Shown here: positions 1-8,327 of the stretch, piece after piece
How positions within the stretch are numbered: position 1 is the stretch's first letter
Layout: each line of letters starts with the position of its first letter
DNA from: an uncultured Paracoccaceae bacterium
GTDB lineage: Bacteria; Pseudomonadota; Alphaproteobacteria; Rhodobacterales; Rhodobacteraceae
Assembly (NCBI GenBank): GCA_947493255.1
Contig: CANLQK010000002.1
Coordinates: forward strand, 372,001-436,000
Direction of reading: 5' to 3'
DNA length: 64,000 bases
Made by a program: the position numbers and the translations under genes
The notes under the pieces: generated by a model
Told to the model about the DNA's origin: nothing
Database searches by the model: none
What the model saw: only the letters and a program-made list of their open reading frames with translations

Positions 1-198
1 TATGAAGTGGTCCCAGCTGTCGTATTCGCACAAATTGACGTGTTTCCAATAGTCGGTGCCGGCCCGTTTGACGGCCTTTTCATCCAAGGAGAACCCGTAG
101 GGTTTGATCAGGATCAATTCCAACCCGAGCGCAACGCAGGTCCGGCCGATCGCGCCGGTATTGTATGGAATTTCAGGGGTCACCAAGACAATTTTCAT
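1..198 (-). CDS. trmL: tRNA (cytidine(34)-2'-O)-methyltransferase TrmL (partial, C-terminus outside window)
   Basis: The first 66 residues are present; the rest lies off the left edge. Read on the minus strand, the protein begins MKIVLVTPEIPYNTG and continues with a GRTC segment, a KPYGFSLDEK segment and an RAGTDYW segment. This matches the N-terminus of the SPOUT methyltransferase TrmL, which methylates the 2'-OH of the wobble nucleotide of certain leucine tRNAs in the cytoplasm. The SPOUT knot that binds AdoMet would be in the missing part. The start at 198 matches the family's usual beginning. An in-frame ATG at 213 would add five residues. Neither has a clear Shine-Dalgarno sequence. Bases 199-328, between this gene and the next, show nothing I can identify. 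Confidence 0.85.
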   Translation of the reverse strand, partial: MKIVLVTPEIPYNTGAIGRTCVALGLELILIKPYGFSLDEKAVKRAGTDYWKHVNLCEYDSWDHFI

Positions 199-328
199 GC
201 AAGGATCAGACATAGGCTGCATACTTTCAAAGGCGCGGCCACGGGCGTGGCGCGGTGTTGTTTGCTGTTAACGTAGATACGCGCGGTTGAACAACGTGAA
301 CTTTGGTTTGGCGAATGCCTGCTGTGTC

Positions 329-619
329 CTAGGACAGATAAAACCGCAGCGGTTTTGTCGGGCTGCGTCTGATGATGCCCTTGGCTTCGAGGTCGAGTTG
401 GACAGTTTTTTGCCACCAACCAGACGTTGCGCCGGCGGGAAAGAGGGCGTCCGGGAGGTGCGGTTTGGCCGCGTCTTTAATTTCTGACGCGGTATCGCCG
501 GGTTCGGATTTTGTCATGACAGCCAACATCGCAGTGCGCATGGCCTGATATTTGGCGGCGTTCACACGGGTTGTTTTGCCCGGTGTGTTGATGTTTTCGA
601 CGTCTATTTTATCGGTCAT
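329..619 (-). CDS. Small conserved protein, DUF6958 type
   Basis: A 96-residue soluble protein with no signal peptide or membrane segment. It opens with MTDKIDVENIN, contains an NTPGKTTRVN segment near residues 11-20, a GWWQKTVQLDLEAKG segment near residues 67-81, and ends RFYLS. This pattern (short N-terminal strand, helical middle, WWxxxVQLDLEAKG box) resembles the DUF6958 family, whose function is unknown. The start is preceded on the minus strand by a purine-rich GGAGGG about six bases upstream, which decides the ATG at 619. It is divergent from the transporter gene beginning at 695, so the 75 bases between them should carry promoters for both. The family assignment is from memory of the motif and is moderately sure. 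Confidence 0.7.
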   Translation of the reverse strand: MTDKIDVENINTPGKTTRVNAAKYQAMRTAMLAVMTKSEPGDTASEIKDAAKPHLPDALFPAGATSGWWQKTVQLDLEAKGIIRRSPTKPLRFYLS

Positions 620-694
620 GACGAACCCTCCTGTTGTCAAAGTACACTGAAATCTGCGTTCGACAAAGATCGTACAGAGGCGTAAGCCGGTACC

Positions 695-1924
695 ATGCAG
701 ATTGTTACCCTTTCCGATGGGCAAAAATTGCCGTTTTGGCGCAGGCCCGTGACCTTGTTGTTTTTGATGGCAGCGGCGATGCCGATTGCCTTTGCGACGT
801 GGTCGGCGCTGTTGAACAATTTCGTCATTGATGCGGCGGGTTTTGATGGGTCGGACATTGGGTGGTTGCACACAGTTCGCGAAATACCGGGGTTCTTTGC
901 CATTGGTGTCATTGTTCTGCTGATGTTCATGCGCGAGCAAGTTCTGGGGTTGGTGTCGCTTGTTTTGTTGGGGGTTGCCACGGCGTTGACGGCGCAGTTC
1001 CCATCGATGGGCGGGATTTTGACGCTGACGATGCTAAGTTCGATCGGGTACCATTATTATGAGACGGTCAATCAGTCGCTGACGTTGCAGTGGATTCCGA
1101 AGGATCGTGCACCGCAAGTATTGGGGCTGTTGATTGCTGCCGGTTCCGGCGCGACGTTTGTGGCCTATGTTCTGATCGTGCTGACGTGGGAAGCGCTGGG
1201 CCTATCGTATTCGATTGTCTATTGGATTTCGGGCGGGATCACCGCGTTGGTTGGTATCTTTGCCATGATTACCTATCCGCAATTCGAAAGCCCGACGCCC
1301 CAACGAACACAGTTTGTTTTGCGAAAACGGTACTGGCTGTATTACGCGATGCAGTTCATGTCTGGTGCACGGCGCCAGATTTTCCTCGTTTTTGCTGGGT
1401 TCATGATGGTCGAAAAGTTTGGCTTTGCCGTGAACGAAGTGACCGCGCTATTTTTGATCACCTTGGTAGCCAATATGGTGACAGCGCCTTTGGTTGGCAA
1501 AGCGGTGGCGCGGTTTGGGGAACGCAACGCGCTGGTGTTTGAATATGCGGGGCTTGCGTTAATCTTTTTCCTGTATGGGGGCCTTTATTATTTCGGCTGG
1601 GGCGTTGTATTGGCGGCCACTTTATACGTGTGCAACAACATCTTTTTCAGCCTTGCTTTGGCGATCAAGACTTATTTCCAGAAAATCGCAGACCCTGCGG
1701 ATATTGCGCCCACTGCGGCGGTGGCGTTTACCATCAACCATATTGCGGCGGTCTTTTTGCCTGCCGGTTTGGGGTATTTGTGGTTGGTGTCGCCGGCGGC
1801 TGTGTTTATGGCAGCGACAGGGATGGCGTTGGTGTCTTTGGGGTTATCCCTGCTGATCCCGCGTAACCCCGTACCGGGACGAGAAACAATTTTTGCGCGC
1901 GCGGCAGCCGCGCCAGCGGAGTGA
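695..1924 (+). CDS. Major facilitator superfamily (MFS) transporter
   Basis: A 409-residue inner-membrane protein made almost entirely of hydrophobic helices, about twelve, with a break near residues 195-215 where a basic cytoplasmic loop (RKRYWLYY) joins the two halves. This is the MFS layout. No substrate-defining motif is recognisable. The fold and loop fit an exporter or solute carrier, but direction and substrate are unknown. The ATG at 695 has only a weak upstream ribosome site. The gene ends four bases before prmA, so the two are probably co-transcribed. The C-terminus is a short polar, Ala-rich cytoplasmic tail. Confidence 0.8.
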   Translation: MQIVTLSDGQKLPFWRRPVTLLFLMAAAMPIAFATWSALLNNFVIDAAGFDGSDIGWLHTVREIPGFFAIGVIVLLMFMREQVLGLVSLVLLGVATALTAQFPSMGGILTLTMLSSIGYHYYETVNQSLTLQWIPKDRAPQVLGLLIAAGSGATFVAYVLIVLTWEALGLSYSIVYWISGGITALVGIFAMITYPQFESPTPQRTQFVLRKRYWLYYAMQFMSGARRQIFLVFAGFMMVEKFGFAVNEVTALFLITLVANMVTAPLVGKAVARFGERNALVFEYAGLALIFFLYGGLYYFGWGVVLAATLYVCNNIFFSLALAIKTYFQKIADPADIAPTAAVAFTINHIAAVFLPAGLGYLWLVSPAAVFMAATGMALVSLGLSLLIPRNPVPGRETIFARAAAAPAE

Positions 1925-1928
1925 AGAC

Positions 1929-2801
1929 ATGACGACTTGGACGGCTTTGACGACATTAACGGGTAAACCCGCAGCGGATGCCATGGGTGAGGCGATGGAG
2001 CGGATGGAGCCCGCGCCCACAGGTGTTGGTGTGTTTGAGGTAGAAGACGGCAGTGGTCTTTGGGAAGTTGGTGGTTATTTCGAAGATGTGCCGGATGCCG
2101 GTGCCTTGGCTTTGTTAGAGGCCACGTTCGGGTCCAAACCTTTTGCGATTAGCGAAGTGCCTGAAACCGATTGGGTGGCCCATGTGCGCCGCGAGCTGGC
2201 ACCCGTCGAGGCGGGCCGGTTTTTTGTCTATGGGTCCCATGATGCGGACCAGTTGCCTGAGGGTCGTGTTGGGTTGTTGATTGATGCGGCGATGGCGTTT
2301 GGCACGGGGCACCACGGGACAACATTAGGGTGTTTGCGCGCATTTGATGGATTGCTGAATGCAGGCGAGACGTTTGCGGATGTCGCCGACATTGGCTGTG
2401 GGACGGCTGTTTTGGCCATGGCTGCGGCGCGGACAACGGATGCGGCCGTGATTGCCAGCGATATCGATCCGGTTGCTGTGGACGTCGCCGAAGCGAACAT
2501 GAAGGCAAATGGCATGGCGGGCGCCGTGAAATGCGTCGCAGCTGCGGGCTTTGATGAACCGGCTTTGGCTGCTGCTGCACCGTTTGATTTGATTTTTGCC
2601 AATATCTTGAAGGGCCCCCTGATCATGCTGGCACCAGAGATGGCGGCGCATATTAAGCCTGCTGGTCATGTGATTCTGTCCGGAATTTTGAACGAACAGG
2701 CAGATGAGGTCATAGAGGTTTATTCACGATCTGGGTTCAATCTAGTGACCCGAGATGAGATTGTTGACTGGACGACACTAACCCTACGTCAAGGGTCATA
2801 G
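1929..2801 (+). CDS. prmA: Ribosomal protein L11 methyltransferase PrmA
   Basis: A 290-residue protein that methylates ribosomal protein L11 on lysines and its N-terminus using AdoMet. Visible signatures are AFGTGHHGTT at residues 123-132, the AdoMet loop DIGCGTAVLA at 154-163, the acidic ribose-binding ASDID at 176-180 and the NILKGPL catalytic-site motif at 225-231. The N-terminal 100 residues form the L11-recognition domain and are less conserved. The ATG at 1929 is chosen because a GGAG lies seven bases upstream; an earlier in-frame ATG at 1893 overlaps the transporter and lacks this site. The length is normal for alphaproteobacterial PrmA. Confidence 0.93.
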   Translation: MTTWTALTTLTGKPAADAMGEAMERMEPAPTGVGVFEVEDGSGLWEVGGYFEDVPDAGALALLEATFGSKPFAISEVPETDWVAHVRRELAPVEAGRFFVYGSHDADQLPEGRVGLLIDAAMAFGTGHHGTTLGCLRAFDGLLNAGETFADVADIGCGTAVLAMAAARTTDAAVIASDIDPVAVDVAEANMKANGMAGAVKCVAAAGFDEPALAAAAPFDLIFANILKGPLIMLAPEMAAHIKPAGHVILSGILNEQADEVIEVYSRSGFNLVTRDEIVDWTTLTLRQGS

Positions 2802-2915
2802 TTAGACCGCATTTTAAACGGGTTTTCAGTTAATTTGGGGTAATTGCCACATTCTTGCCACATTTGAGCGTGATTTTATCCATGTTCGGTGGGGGCCGAA
2901 TGTATAGGCTTTAAA

Positions 2916-3266
2916 ATGACGATTGATGCAACGCTGAATAAACGCCTACGCCGTGTTGTGCGAAAACATGACAAGATGCGTACGAATGGTGTCGTACACC
3001 GTGTAGGACGCGACGGTTTGATCCGGTCTCGTCCACGTTTGATGCGCCCACAGTTCCCTTTAAAAGGTGTGATCATTGTCTTCGCGCTGTTGGTTGCGTT
3101 CAAAACTATGTTGATCGTTCAGAATGGCGCTGGAAACCACGCCGCACAGGTCGAGACCTTGCGTGCTGGCACAATGGTAGAACGTGCTGGTGCATTCATT
3201 ATGCAAGAAGATCCGCTGACGACCGCGTTGGCTGGTTTCATCAAACCATATTTCTTTAGTTTGTAA
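2916..3266 (+). CDS. Small single-pass membrane protein, unknown function
   Basis: A 116-residue protein with a very basic N-terminal half (many Arg and Lys in residues 8-45), one hydrophobic helix at about residues 50-68 (GVIIVFALLVAFKTML) and a C-terminal part that would be periplasmic by the positive-inside rule. No known domain is recognised. Small basic single-pass proteins like this recur in roseobacter genomes as conserved hypotheticals. The ATG at 2916 is chosen over the upstream ATG at 2889 because the protein body starts there. The gene is a single transcription unit: a hairpin with a T-run lies 14 bases after the stop codon. Confidence 0.6.
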   Translation: MTIDATLNKRLRRVVRKHDKMRTNGVVHRVGRDGLIRSRPRLMRPQFPLKGVIIVFALLVAFKTMLIVQNGAGNHAAQVETLRAGTMVERAGAFIMQEDPLTTALAGFIKPYFFSL

Positions 3267-3279
3267 CGGAAAGAGGATT

Positions 3280-3304
3280 GCGCGGTTGCCTCACCGCGCT
3301 TTTC
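3280..3304 (+). terminator. Rho-independent terminator after the small membrane protein gene
   Basis: The stem GCGCGGT pairs with ACCGCGC around a six-base loop and is followed by TTTTCGATTTT. It lies directly downstream of the gene ending at 3266. Confidence 0.75.
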
Positions 3305-3332
3305 GATTTTCTTGGTAATCCTCAGGTGTGAC

Positions 3333-3366
3333 AAAGGCCGCGTCCCAGATTGGGAACGCGGCCTTT
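3333..3366. terminator. Bidirectional terminator between convergent genes
   Basis: A long stem, AAAGGCCGCGT with CCC, pairs with GGG and ACGCGGCCTTT. It is flanked by A-runs and T-runs, so it can stop transcription from both sides. On the minus strand it is the second hairpin after the DUF1127 gene. Confidence 0.8.
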
Positions 3367-3376
3367 GCTTTCTGAG

Positions 3377-3409
3377 GCGGTTAAAACGTGGTGCCGACGT
3401 TTTAACCGT
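3377..3409 (-). other. Strong RNA stem-loop in the 3' region of the DUF1127 gene
   Basis: CGGTTAAAACGT pairs perfectly with ACGTTTTAACCG (12 base pairs, plus a G-U) around a seven-base loop. It starts about 16 bases after the DUF1127 stop codon and is not followed by a T-run, so it is not a simple terminator. A second hairpin (3333-3366) follows and does look like one. The pair could protect the mRNA end or be released as a small RNA. Confidence 0.6.
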
Positions 3410-3424
3410 CTAACGGGGTCCTGA

Positions 3425-3622
3425 TCAGCGGATCAGGCCGCCGTTGGCAATGTCTTCGATGTCGCCACGTACAAGGCCGATATCGTCCAACTGGCTTACA
3501 GACAGCTGGTTCAGCGAATTGCGTGTCATGCGGCGATCGTTCCATGAAACGACGCTGCCCACGAGGGACGTGAGAGAGAAGCCGGTTTTTGGTGCGGCGG
3601 AACGGAATGCGATGGCGGCCAT
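3425..3622 (-). CDS. DUF1127 domain small protein
   Basis: A 65-residue protein with the DUF1127 pattern: a variable N-terminus, then a short helical domain at about residues 25-58 containing the RRMTRNSLNQLS and LDDIGLVRGDI segments. Small Arg-rich DUF1127 proteins are common in alphaproteobacteria and several have been linked to RNA metabolism and stress responses. A role here is inference only. An AGGAG lies six to ten bases upstream of the start on the minus strand. The gene stands alone and its transcript has two strong 3' stem-loops. The 258 bases between its start and ruvC show no other gene. Confidence 0.8.
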   Translation of the reverse strand: MAAIAFRSAAPKTGFSLTSLVGSVVSWNDRRMTRNSLNQLSVSQLDDIGLVRGDIEDIANGGLIR

Positions 3623-3880
3623 TGGGGTAACTCCTGATTGTGGGCTGGCGCCGGATACGGAATGTCTTTCTAAAACTGCACTTAGGGCTTGGGTTGTAAG
3701 TGAACCAGTGCCGTTTTCTCATGGGTGATATGCGTTTTTAACATGCCTATTTTTTAATCAATCCGCCCAATCGGATGGCATGGGTTTTGGGCAAAAGTGG
3801 CGGTCTTTTACGGAAGGGGCTATGCGGGTGTTCGCCTTTTGTGCTAGTGCTGATTTTAACAAAAAGAAGAAGGGGCGGAC

Positions 3881-4387
3881 ATGCGCGTATTGGGCATTGA
3901 TCCAGGTTTGCGGAATATGGGCTGGGGAGTGATCGAAGTGAATGGATCACGCCTGAGCCATGTGGCGAACGGGGTATGTAAATCTGGCACCGGTGATTTG
4001 GCGCTGCGGTTGGTGACGCTGTATGACCAACTGGAAGATGTGATCATGGAACATGGACCGACCCATGCCGCTGTCGAGCAGACGTTTGTGAACTCGGACG
4101 GGGCAGGAACGTTGAAGCTGGGTCAAGCGCGCGGTGTTGCGATGTTGGTGCCTGCGCGGGCGGGTTTGCCGGTGGGCGAATATGCCCCCAACACAGTCAA
4201 GAAAGCGGTCGTGGGTGTCGGCCATGCGGACAAGGATCAGGTGGCGCATATGGTGAAGTTGCAACTGCCAGGCGTTCAATTGCAGGGGCCGGATGCGGCA
4301 GATGCACTGGCGATTGCCATGTGCCACGCGCATCATGTGCAGTCAGCCGACCGCGTGTCGGACGCAATCGCGAAGGCCACAGCATGA
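3881..4387 (+). CDS. ruvC: Holliday junction endodeoxyribonuclease RuvC
   Basis: A 168-residue nuclease that resolves four-way DNA junctions at the end of homologous recombination, acting with RuvAB. The four catalytic acidic residues are visible at the canonical positions: Asp7 ([10 protein letters not shown]), Glu66 (AAVEQTFV), Asp138 and Asp141 ([11 protein letters not shown]). The length is usual for the family. A purine-rich GAAGGGG lies upstream of the ATG. Its stop overlaps the ruvA start by four bases (ATGA), so the two are translationally coupled in a ruvC-ruvA-ruvB operon. Confidence 0.97.
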   Translation: MRVLGIDPGLRNMGWGVIEVNGSRLSHVANGVCKSGTGDLALRLVTLYDQLEDVIMEHGPTHAAVEQTFVNSDGAGTLKLGQARGVAMLVPARAGLPVGEYAPNTVKKAVVGVGHADKDQVAHMVKLQLPGVQLQGPDAADALAIAMCHAHHVQSADRVSDAIAKATA

Positions 4388-5055
4388 TTGGGCGACTCGC
4401 AGGACGTTTGGAATACAAGGCGACGGACCATGTTTTGATTGACGTCAAAGGGGTTGGATACGTGGTCTATGTGAGCGACCGCGTGATGGCGTCATTGCCC
4501 AATGCTGGGGAAGCTGTGGCGTTGTACACCGACCTGTTGGTGCGCGAAGACCTGTTGCAGCTGTTTGGGTTTACCACGCTGGTTGAAAAGGAATGGCACC
4601 GTTTGTTGATGTCGGTGCAAGGCATTGGCGCAAAAGCGTCGATGGCAATCTTGGGTGCTTTGGGTGCGGATGGCGTAAGCCGGGCAATTGCGCTCGGCGA
4701 TTGGGCGGCGGTTGCCACGGCCAAAGGTGTTGGTCCGAAGACGGCGAAGAAAGCGATTTTGGAACTGAAGGACAAGGCGCATTCTGTGATGGCCATGGCG
4801 GGAACAACGCCTGCGGCGAGCGGGGGGGCGCCTGCTGACGCAGGCGCCGAGCATACGGATGTGTTGGAACCTGTTGAGGTGGCTGTGCCGGCTGATGCCG
4901 CGGCGCAATCGGAGGCTTTATCGGCCTTGGGTAATTTGGGGTATGGCCCGTCCGATGCGGCGCAAGCTGTGGCGCAGGCAGCAGGAGACGCCCCTGAGGC
5001 AGACACTGCGGGGCTAATCCGTGCGGCGTTGAAGTTGTTGGCGCCGAAAGGCTAG
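4384..5055 (+). CDS. ruvA: Holliday junction branch migration protein RuvA
   Basis: A 223-residue DNA-binding protein that forms tetramers on Holliday junctions and loads the RuvB motor. Domain I (residues 1-62) is the OB fold, starting [11 protein letters not shown]. Domain II holds two helix-hairpin-helix motifs at about 80-90 ([11 protein letters not shown]) and 115-125 ([10 protein letters not shown]). A flexible Ala/Pro/Glu-rich linker follows at about 133-170. Domain III (about 175-223, [18 protein letters not shown]) binds RuvB. The linker is somewhat long, as in other alphaproteobacteria. The ATG at 4384 overlaps the ruvC stop, which decides the start. Confidence 0.96.
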   Translation: MIGRLAGRLEYKATDHVLIDVKGVGYVVYVSDRVMASLPNAGEAVALYTDLLVREDLLQLFGFTTLVEKEWHRLLMSVQGIGAKASMAILGALGADGVSRAIALGDWAAVATAKGVGPKTAKKAILELKDKAHSVMAMAGTTPAASGGAPADAGAEHTDVLEPVEVAVPADAAAQSEALSALGNLGYGPSDAAQAVAQAAGDAPEADTAGLIRAALKLLAPKG

Positions 5056-5086
5056 ACGGGGATGACCCGTTCCATTGGAGAACCAC

Positions 5087-6115
5087 ATGTCTGAGCCATC
5101 TATGCAGCCAGAGCGACAATCGGAAGACGCGCGACAAGAGGCGGACCGCGCGTTGCGGCCTCAGATGCTGGATGATTTCATCGGGCAGGAAGAGGCGCGT
5201 GCCAACCTGAAGGTGTTTATCGAAAGCGCTAAACGTCGTGGTGAAGCGATGGACCATACGTTGTTTCATGGCCCCCCCGGCCTTGGTAAAACGACGCTGG
5301 CACAGATTATGGCACGCGAGCTGGGTGTTGGGTTTCGCATGACGTCTGGGCCGGTTTTGGCCAAGGCGGGTGATTTGGCCGCGATCCTCACCAATCTGGA
5401 TGCACGGGATGTTTTGTTTATCGACGAAATTCACCGCTTGAACCCAGCGGTAGAAGAGGTGCTGTACCCAGCACTTGAAGACTACGAATTGGACTTGGTG
5501 ATTGGCGAAGGGCCTGCGGCGCGGACCGTGCGGATTGAATTGCAGCCCTTTACGTTGATCGGGGCGACCACACGGATGGGGTTGTTGACCACGCCATTGC
5601 GCGACCGGTTTGGGATACCAACCCGTTTGCAGTTTTATACCACTGCCGAGTTGCACCAGATTGTCACGCGCGGGGCGCGATTGATGGGGGCGCCTGCCAC
5701 GGATGGTGGCGCACAGGAAATTGCACGTCGTGCGCGTGGTACACCACGGATTGCGGGGCGATTGTTGCGCCGTGTCGTGGACTTTGCCGTTGTCGAGGGC
5801 GACGGGACGGTCACCCAAGAGCTGGCAGATCGCGCATTAACGCGGTTGGGGGTGGATCATCTGGGTTTGGATGGTGCGGACCGGCGGTATTTGAAACTGA
5901 TTGCTGAGAATTATCAGGGCGGGCCGGTAGGTATTGAGACATTGTCAGCTGCGTTGAGTGAAAGCCGCGATGCATTGGAAGAAGTGATTGAGCCGTATTT
6001 GTTGCAGCAAGGGCTGATCCAGCGGACGCCACGCGGGCGGATGTTGGCGCAAAAGGCGTGGACCCATTTGGGGATGGCTGCACCTAAAGGTCAGGGCGAT
6101 ATGTTCGGCGGTTAG
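5087..6115 (+). CDS. ruvB: Holliday junction branch migration ATPase RuvB
   Basis: A 342-residue AAA+ motor that forms hexamers and drives branch migration with RuvA. The Walker A GPPGLGKT is at residues 62-69, the Walker B region reads [10 protein letters not shown], sensor 1 sits in [20 protein letters not shown], and a winged-helix DNA-binding domain ends the protein ([16 protein letters not shown]). The start at 5087 has a GGAG six bases upstream. An ATG four codons earlier has no such site. It is the last gene of the ruv operon. No clear terminator is seen after it. Confidence 0.97.
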   Translation: MSEPSMQPERQSEDARQEADRALRPQMLDDFIGQEEARANLKVFIESAKRRGEAMDHTLFHGPPGLGKTTLAQIMARELGVGFRMTSGPVLAKAGDLAAILTNLDARDVLFIDEIHRLNPAVEEVLYPALEDYELDLVIGEGPAARTVRIELQPFTLIGATTRMGLLTTPLRDRFGIPTRLQFYTTAELHQIVTRGARLMGAPATDGGAQEIARRARGTPRIAGRLLRRVVDFAVVEGDGTVTQELADRALTRLGVDHLGLDGADRRYLKLIAENYQGGPVGIETLSAALSESRDALEEVIEPYLLQQGLIQRTPRGRMLAQKAWTHLGMAAPKGQGDMFGG

Positions 6116-6275
6116 CAGGGCTATGGTTCTAGCGGTGCGATTGGTTGCGGCGATGGTCTGGTGAGATCCCTTACCTTTTCAATGCTGCGCGCCTTATGAA
6201 TGTCCGAATTACTCTTGAGCGTGTAAGCGCTGCATGGAAAACTCGGAAGCTGGATTGTTTCTTGAGGTATCGGCT

Positions 6276-6998
6276 ATGGCCTTTTTTCGACTATCGGAAA
6301 CCGACGAACGCATTATCATTAAGCGCCTTTTCTGGTACGTCTACTCCTCGTCGATAAGTGACGCTGGCTTCGTCAAGCACCACTTTGATTCAACATGGGA
6401 GCAGGTTTGCAGGCTCTTCCATTACCTTGACCCAGAAGGAAAGGTGCCCGAAGGCTACAAAGCGACAAAGAACCCTTCGCAGATATTGGAGGAGATCGAC
6501 GCACCGCTTGGCATAGCGTGTCCTTCGATTGAAGCTTTCTTGGATGTCGCGCTTTGCTTGAATAATCATTACAACGGAATTGGTGCAAAAACTCTTCATG
6601 ATCGGATGGCTTTTGATCCGGAATTGCATTCAATACTGGTTTCGTTGGAGTTGCTTACCGAGGATGGCACTGCATCCGAACCCCTTTTGCTAGATGCAAT
6701 TGGTCGATGGCATTTCTTTGACCCAGTGACAAAAAACCTTACACCAGAGGCTAGCACTTTTGTCCAAGGGGTTGCTTGTGAAGCTTGGAAACAGGCTACA
6801 ACGAGTAATCGCGAGCATTTGAGGGCCAATCTAACAAAGGGGGTTTCAGTCGACAGCTGGTTTGAGATGCGTTGGCATCTAGGCGCATGGTTGACGGACG
6901 ACCGTAAGGACAAGTTTAGTAATCTGTTTGGCAACCACAACTCTCTTAGTTGGTTAGTTCCAATGCACATAAAATACTGTTGGGACGAGACTAGGTGA
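6276..6998 (+). CDS. Unknown protein, AT-richer accessory gene
   Basis: A 240-residue soluble protein that I do not recognise. It has no signal peptide and no membrane segment. It is rich in Trp, Phe and His and contains segments such as HFDSTWEQVCRLFHYL and SWFEMRWHLGAWLTDD. The ATG at 6276 is preceded by GAGG eight bases upstream. An earlier in-frame ATG (6234) has no ribosome site. Base and codon use are visibly more AT-rich than the flanking ruvB and tolQ regions, and it sits where ruvCAB usually runs directly into the ybgC-tol genes. This suggests an acquired gene. The surrounding DNA (6116-6275 and 6999-7189) shows no integrase, repeat or transposase. Confidence 0.55.
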   Translation: MAFFRLSETDERIIIKRLFWYVYSSSISDAGFVKHHFDSTWEQVCRLFHYLDPEGKVPEGYKATKNPSQILEEIDAPLGIACPSIEAFLDVALCLNNHYNGIGAKTLHDRMAFDPELHSILVSLELLTEDGTASEPLLLDAIGRWHFFDPVTKNLTPEASTFVQGVACEAWKQATTSNREHLRANLTKGVSVDSWFEMRWHLGAWLTDDRKDKFSNLFGNHNSLSWLVPMHIKYCWDETR

Positions 6999-7189
6999 CG
7001 GCGACTAGCATTGTTGCAAATAAACACCCTAAAACTATGGCAGAGCGACAAAAGCGGACATTCGCCCCAAAAAACCAAACGGCAGCTTTGTCCGCACACC
7101 GGACATTTCGGGCGGCAATGGGTGGGGCAAATGGGCGCGCTTTGGGGGCGGGGTTTTCGATCTTTTAGGAATGACGTATCAGGGGCGTC

Positions 7190-7828
7190 ATGATGGATGT
7201 TACGAAAATAGAACCGCTATTTACCCGTGCCGATGGCACCTATTTGTGCGCCCGCTGGGGCCGCCCGATCGTGCCTGTGGTGTTTGGGGTCGAAGAGGAC
7301 ACGGTTGCCTTGATGAAGGGCGCGTTTGAGGCGGCTTGTGTTTTGTCGGGCCACCAAATGGCCGAGACGGACCCAGAGCTTGGCGTTAACGTGATGATGT
7401 TTTTCTGCCGCGATTGGGACGAGCTGACGGCGGTGAAGGATCTGGACCGATTGGTGCCGGAGTTGAAGCAATTGGTGGGACGTTTGATCAAGGCGGATGC
7501 GAACCAGTACCGCATATTCCGGTTTGATGAGGCAGGTGCCATCAAGGCGTGTTTCATTTTCCTGCGGATGGATGACCAATTGGCGCAGGTTGAACCGGAA
7601 ACTTTGGCGTTGAGCCAAGCGATCCAATCCATCGTGTTGTGGTCGGATGTGGCATTTAAAGATGCATCACCGCTAGCGATGGTCGAAGGGACAGCCGTGC
7701 TGCGCCCAGATATCGCGGATGTGATCCGTGCGGTTTATGACCCCGTTATGCCGATGGTGGCGCAAGATGCGTCTCATGCGTTGCGCCTGTCGGCGCGGTT
7801 GAATGCACCAAGGGCGGATTTGCAATGA
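7190..7828 (+). CDS. Conserved hypothetical protein upstream of ybgC
   Basis: A 212-residue soluble protein without recognised domains, signal peptide or membrane helix. Its codon use matches the Tol genes that follow. It ends in an ATGA overlap with ybgC, so it is translationally coupled to the Tol-Pal operon and is probably its first gene. Visible features are an N-terminal CARWGRPIVPVVFG segment, a basic and acidic middle and a C-terminal helix. Two adjacent ATG codons (7190, 7193) can serve as start. Context suggests an envelope-related or housekeeping role, but nothing in the sequence shows one. Confidence 0.7.
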   Translation: MMDVTKIEPLFTRADGTYLCARWGRPIVPVVFGVEEDTVALMKGAFEAACVLSGHQMAETDPELGVNVMMFFCRDWDELTAVKDLDRLVPELKQLVGRLIKADANQYRIFRFDEAGAIKACFIFLRMDDQLAQVEPETLALSQAIQSIVLWSDVAFKDASPLAMVEGTAVLRPDIADVIRAVYDPVMPMVAQDASHALRLSARLNAPRADLQ

Positions 7829-8214
7829 GCCATAGATTTCCAATTCGCGTTTATTACGAAGACACTGATCTGGCGGGGATCGTGTATTACGCCAATTACA
7901 TGAAGTTCATTGAACGTGGGCGAAGTGAGTGGGTGCGTGAATTGGGGGTCGATCAGGCGGCCATGAAACGTGATGATGGCGTGGTGTTTGCCGTGCGCCG
8001 CGTTGAGGCCGATTACAACAGCCCCGCCAAATATGACGATGAGCTCATCGTGACGACGGATGTGGAAACCATGACAGGCGCCCGTTTGGTTGTGCGCCAA
8101 ACAGTCGAGCGGGACGGTGAGACGTTGTTCAGTGCATTGGTGACACTTGTGGCAATTGGGGAAAACGGGGCCCCAGCGCGGCTTCCGGCAGCTTTTCGCC
8201 GAAAATTGAACTGA
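7825..8214 (+). CDS. ybgC: Acyl-CoA thioesterase YbgC (Tol-Pal associated)
   Basis: A 129-residue hot-dog fold thioesterase. The family hydrolyses short or medium acyl-CoA and is almost always encoded at the head of tol-pal operons, where a role in phospholipid metabolism at the cell envelope is suspected. The signature YYEDTDLAGIVYYANY is at about residues 10-25, with the catalytic Asp in the EDTD stretch, followed by the FIERGRSEW helix. The length is normal. It overlaps the preceding gene by four bases. About 110 bases separate it from tolQ, room for a secondary promoter. Confidence 0.92.
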   Translation: MSHRFPIRVYYEDTDLAGIVYYANYMKFIERGRSEWVRELGVDQAAMKRDDGVVFAVRRVEADYNSPAKYDDELIVTTDVETMTGARLVVRQTVERDGETLFSALVTLVAIGENGAPARLPAAFRRKLN

Positions 8215-8327
8215 TCTGAGCAGGTCTGCGCGCCTTTCCCCCCTGTTTTAGTGGCTTTTGTCCAAAATGTAGGATACGCCTGTAAGCAATCAGAGGTCAA
8301 AATGGCCCGTAGAGCAGAGCAGGCGTT

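Noticed and set aside
4571-5818. A 415-codon open frame antisense to ruvA and ruvB
   Set aside because: It crosses two well-supported genes and gives a low-complexity Gln/Pro/His-rich translation.
7011-7193. A 60-codon open frame between the unknown gene and the pre-ybgC gene
   Set aside because: No ribosome site, and the composition is that of the intergenic repeat-like region.
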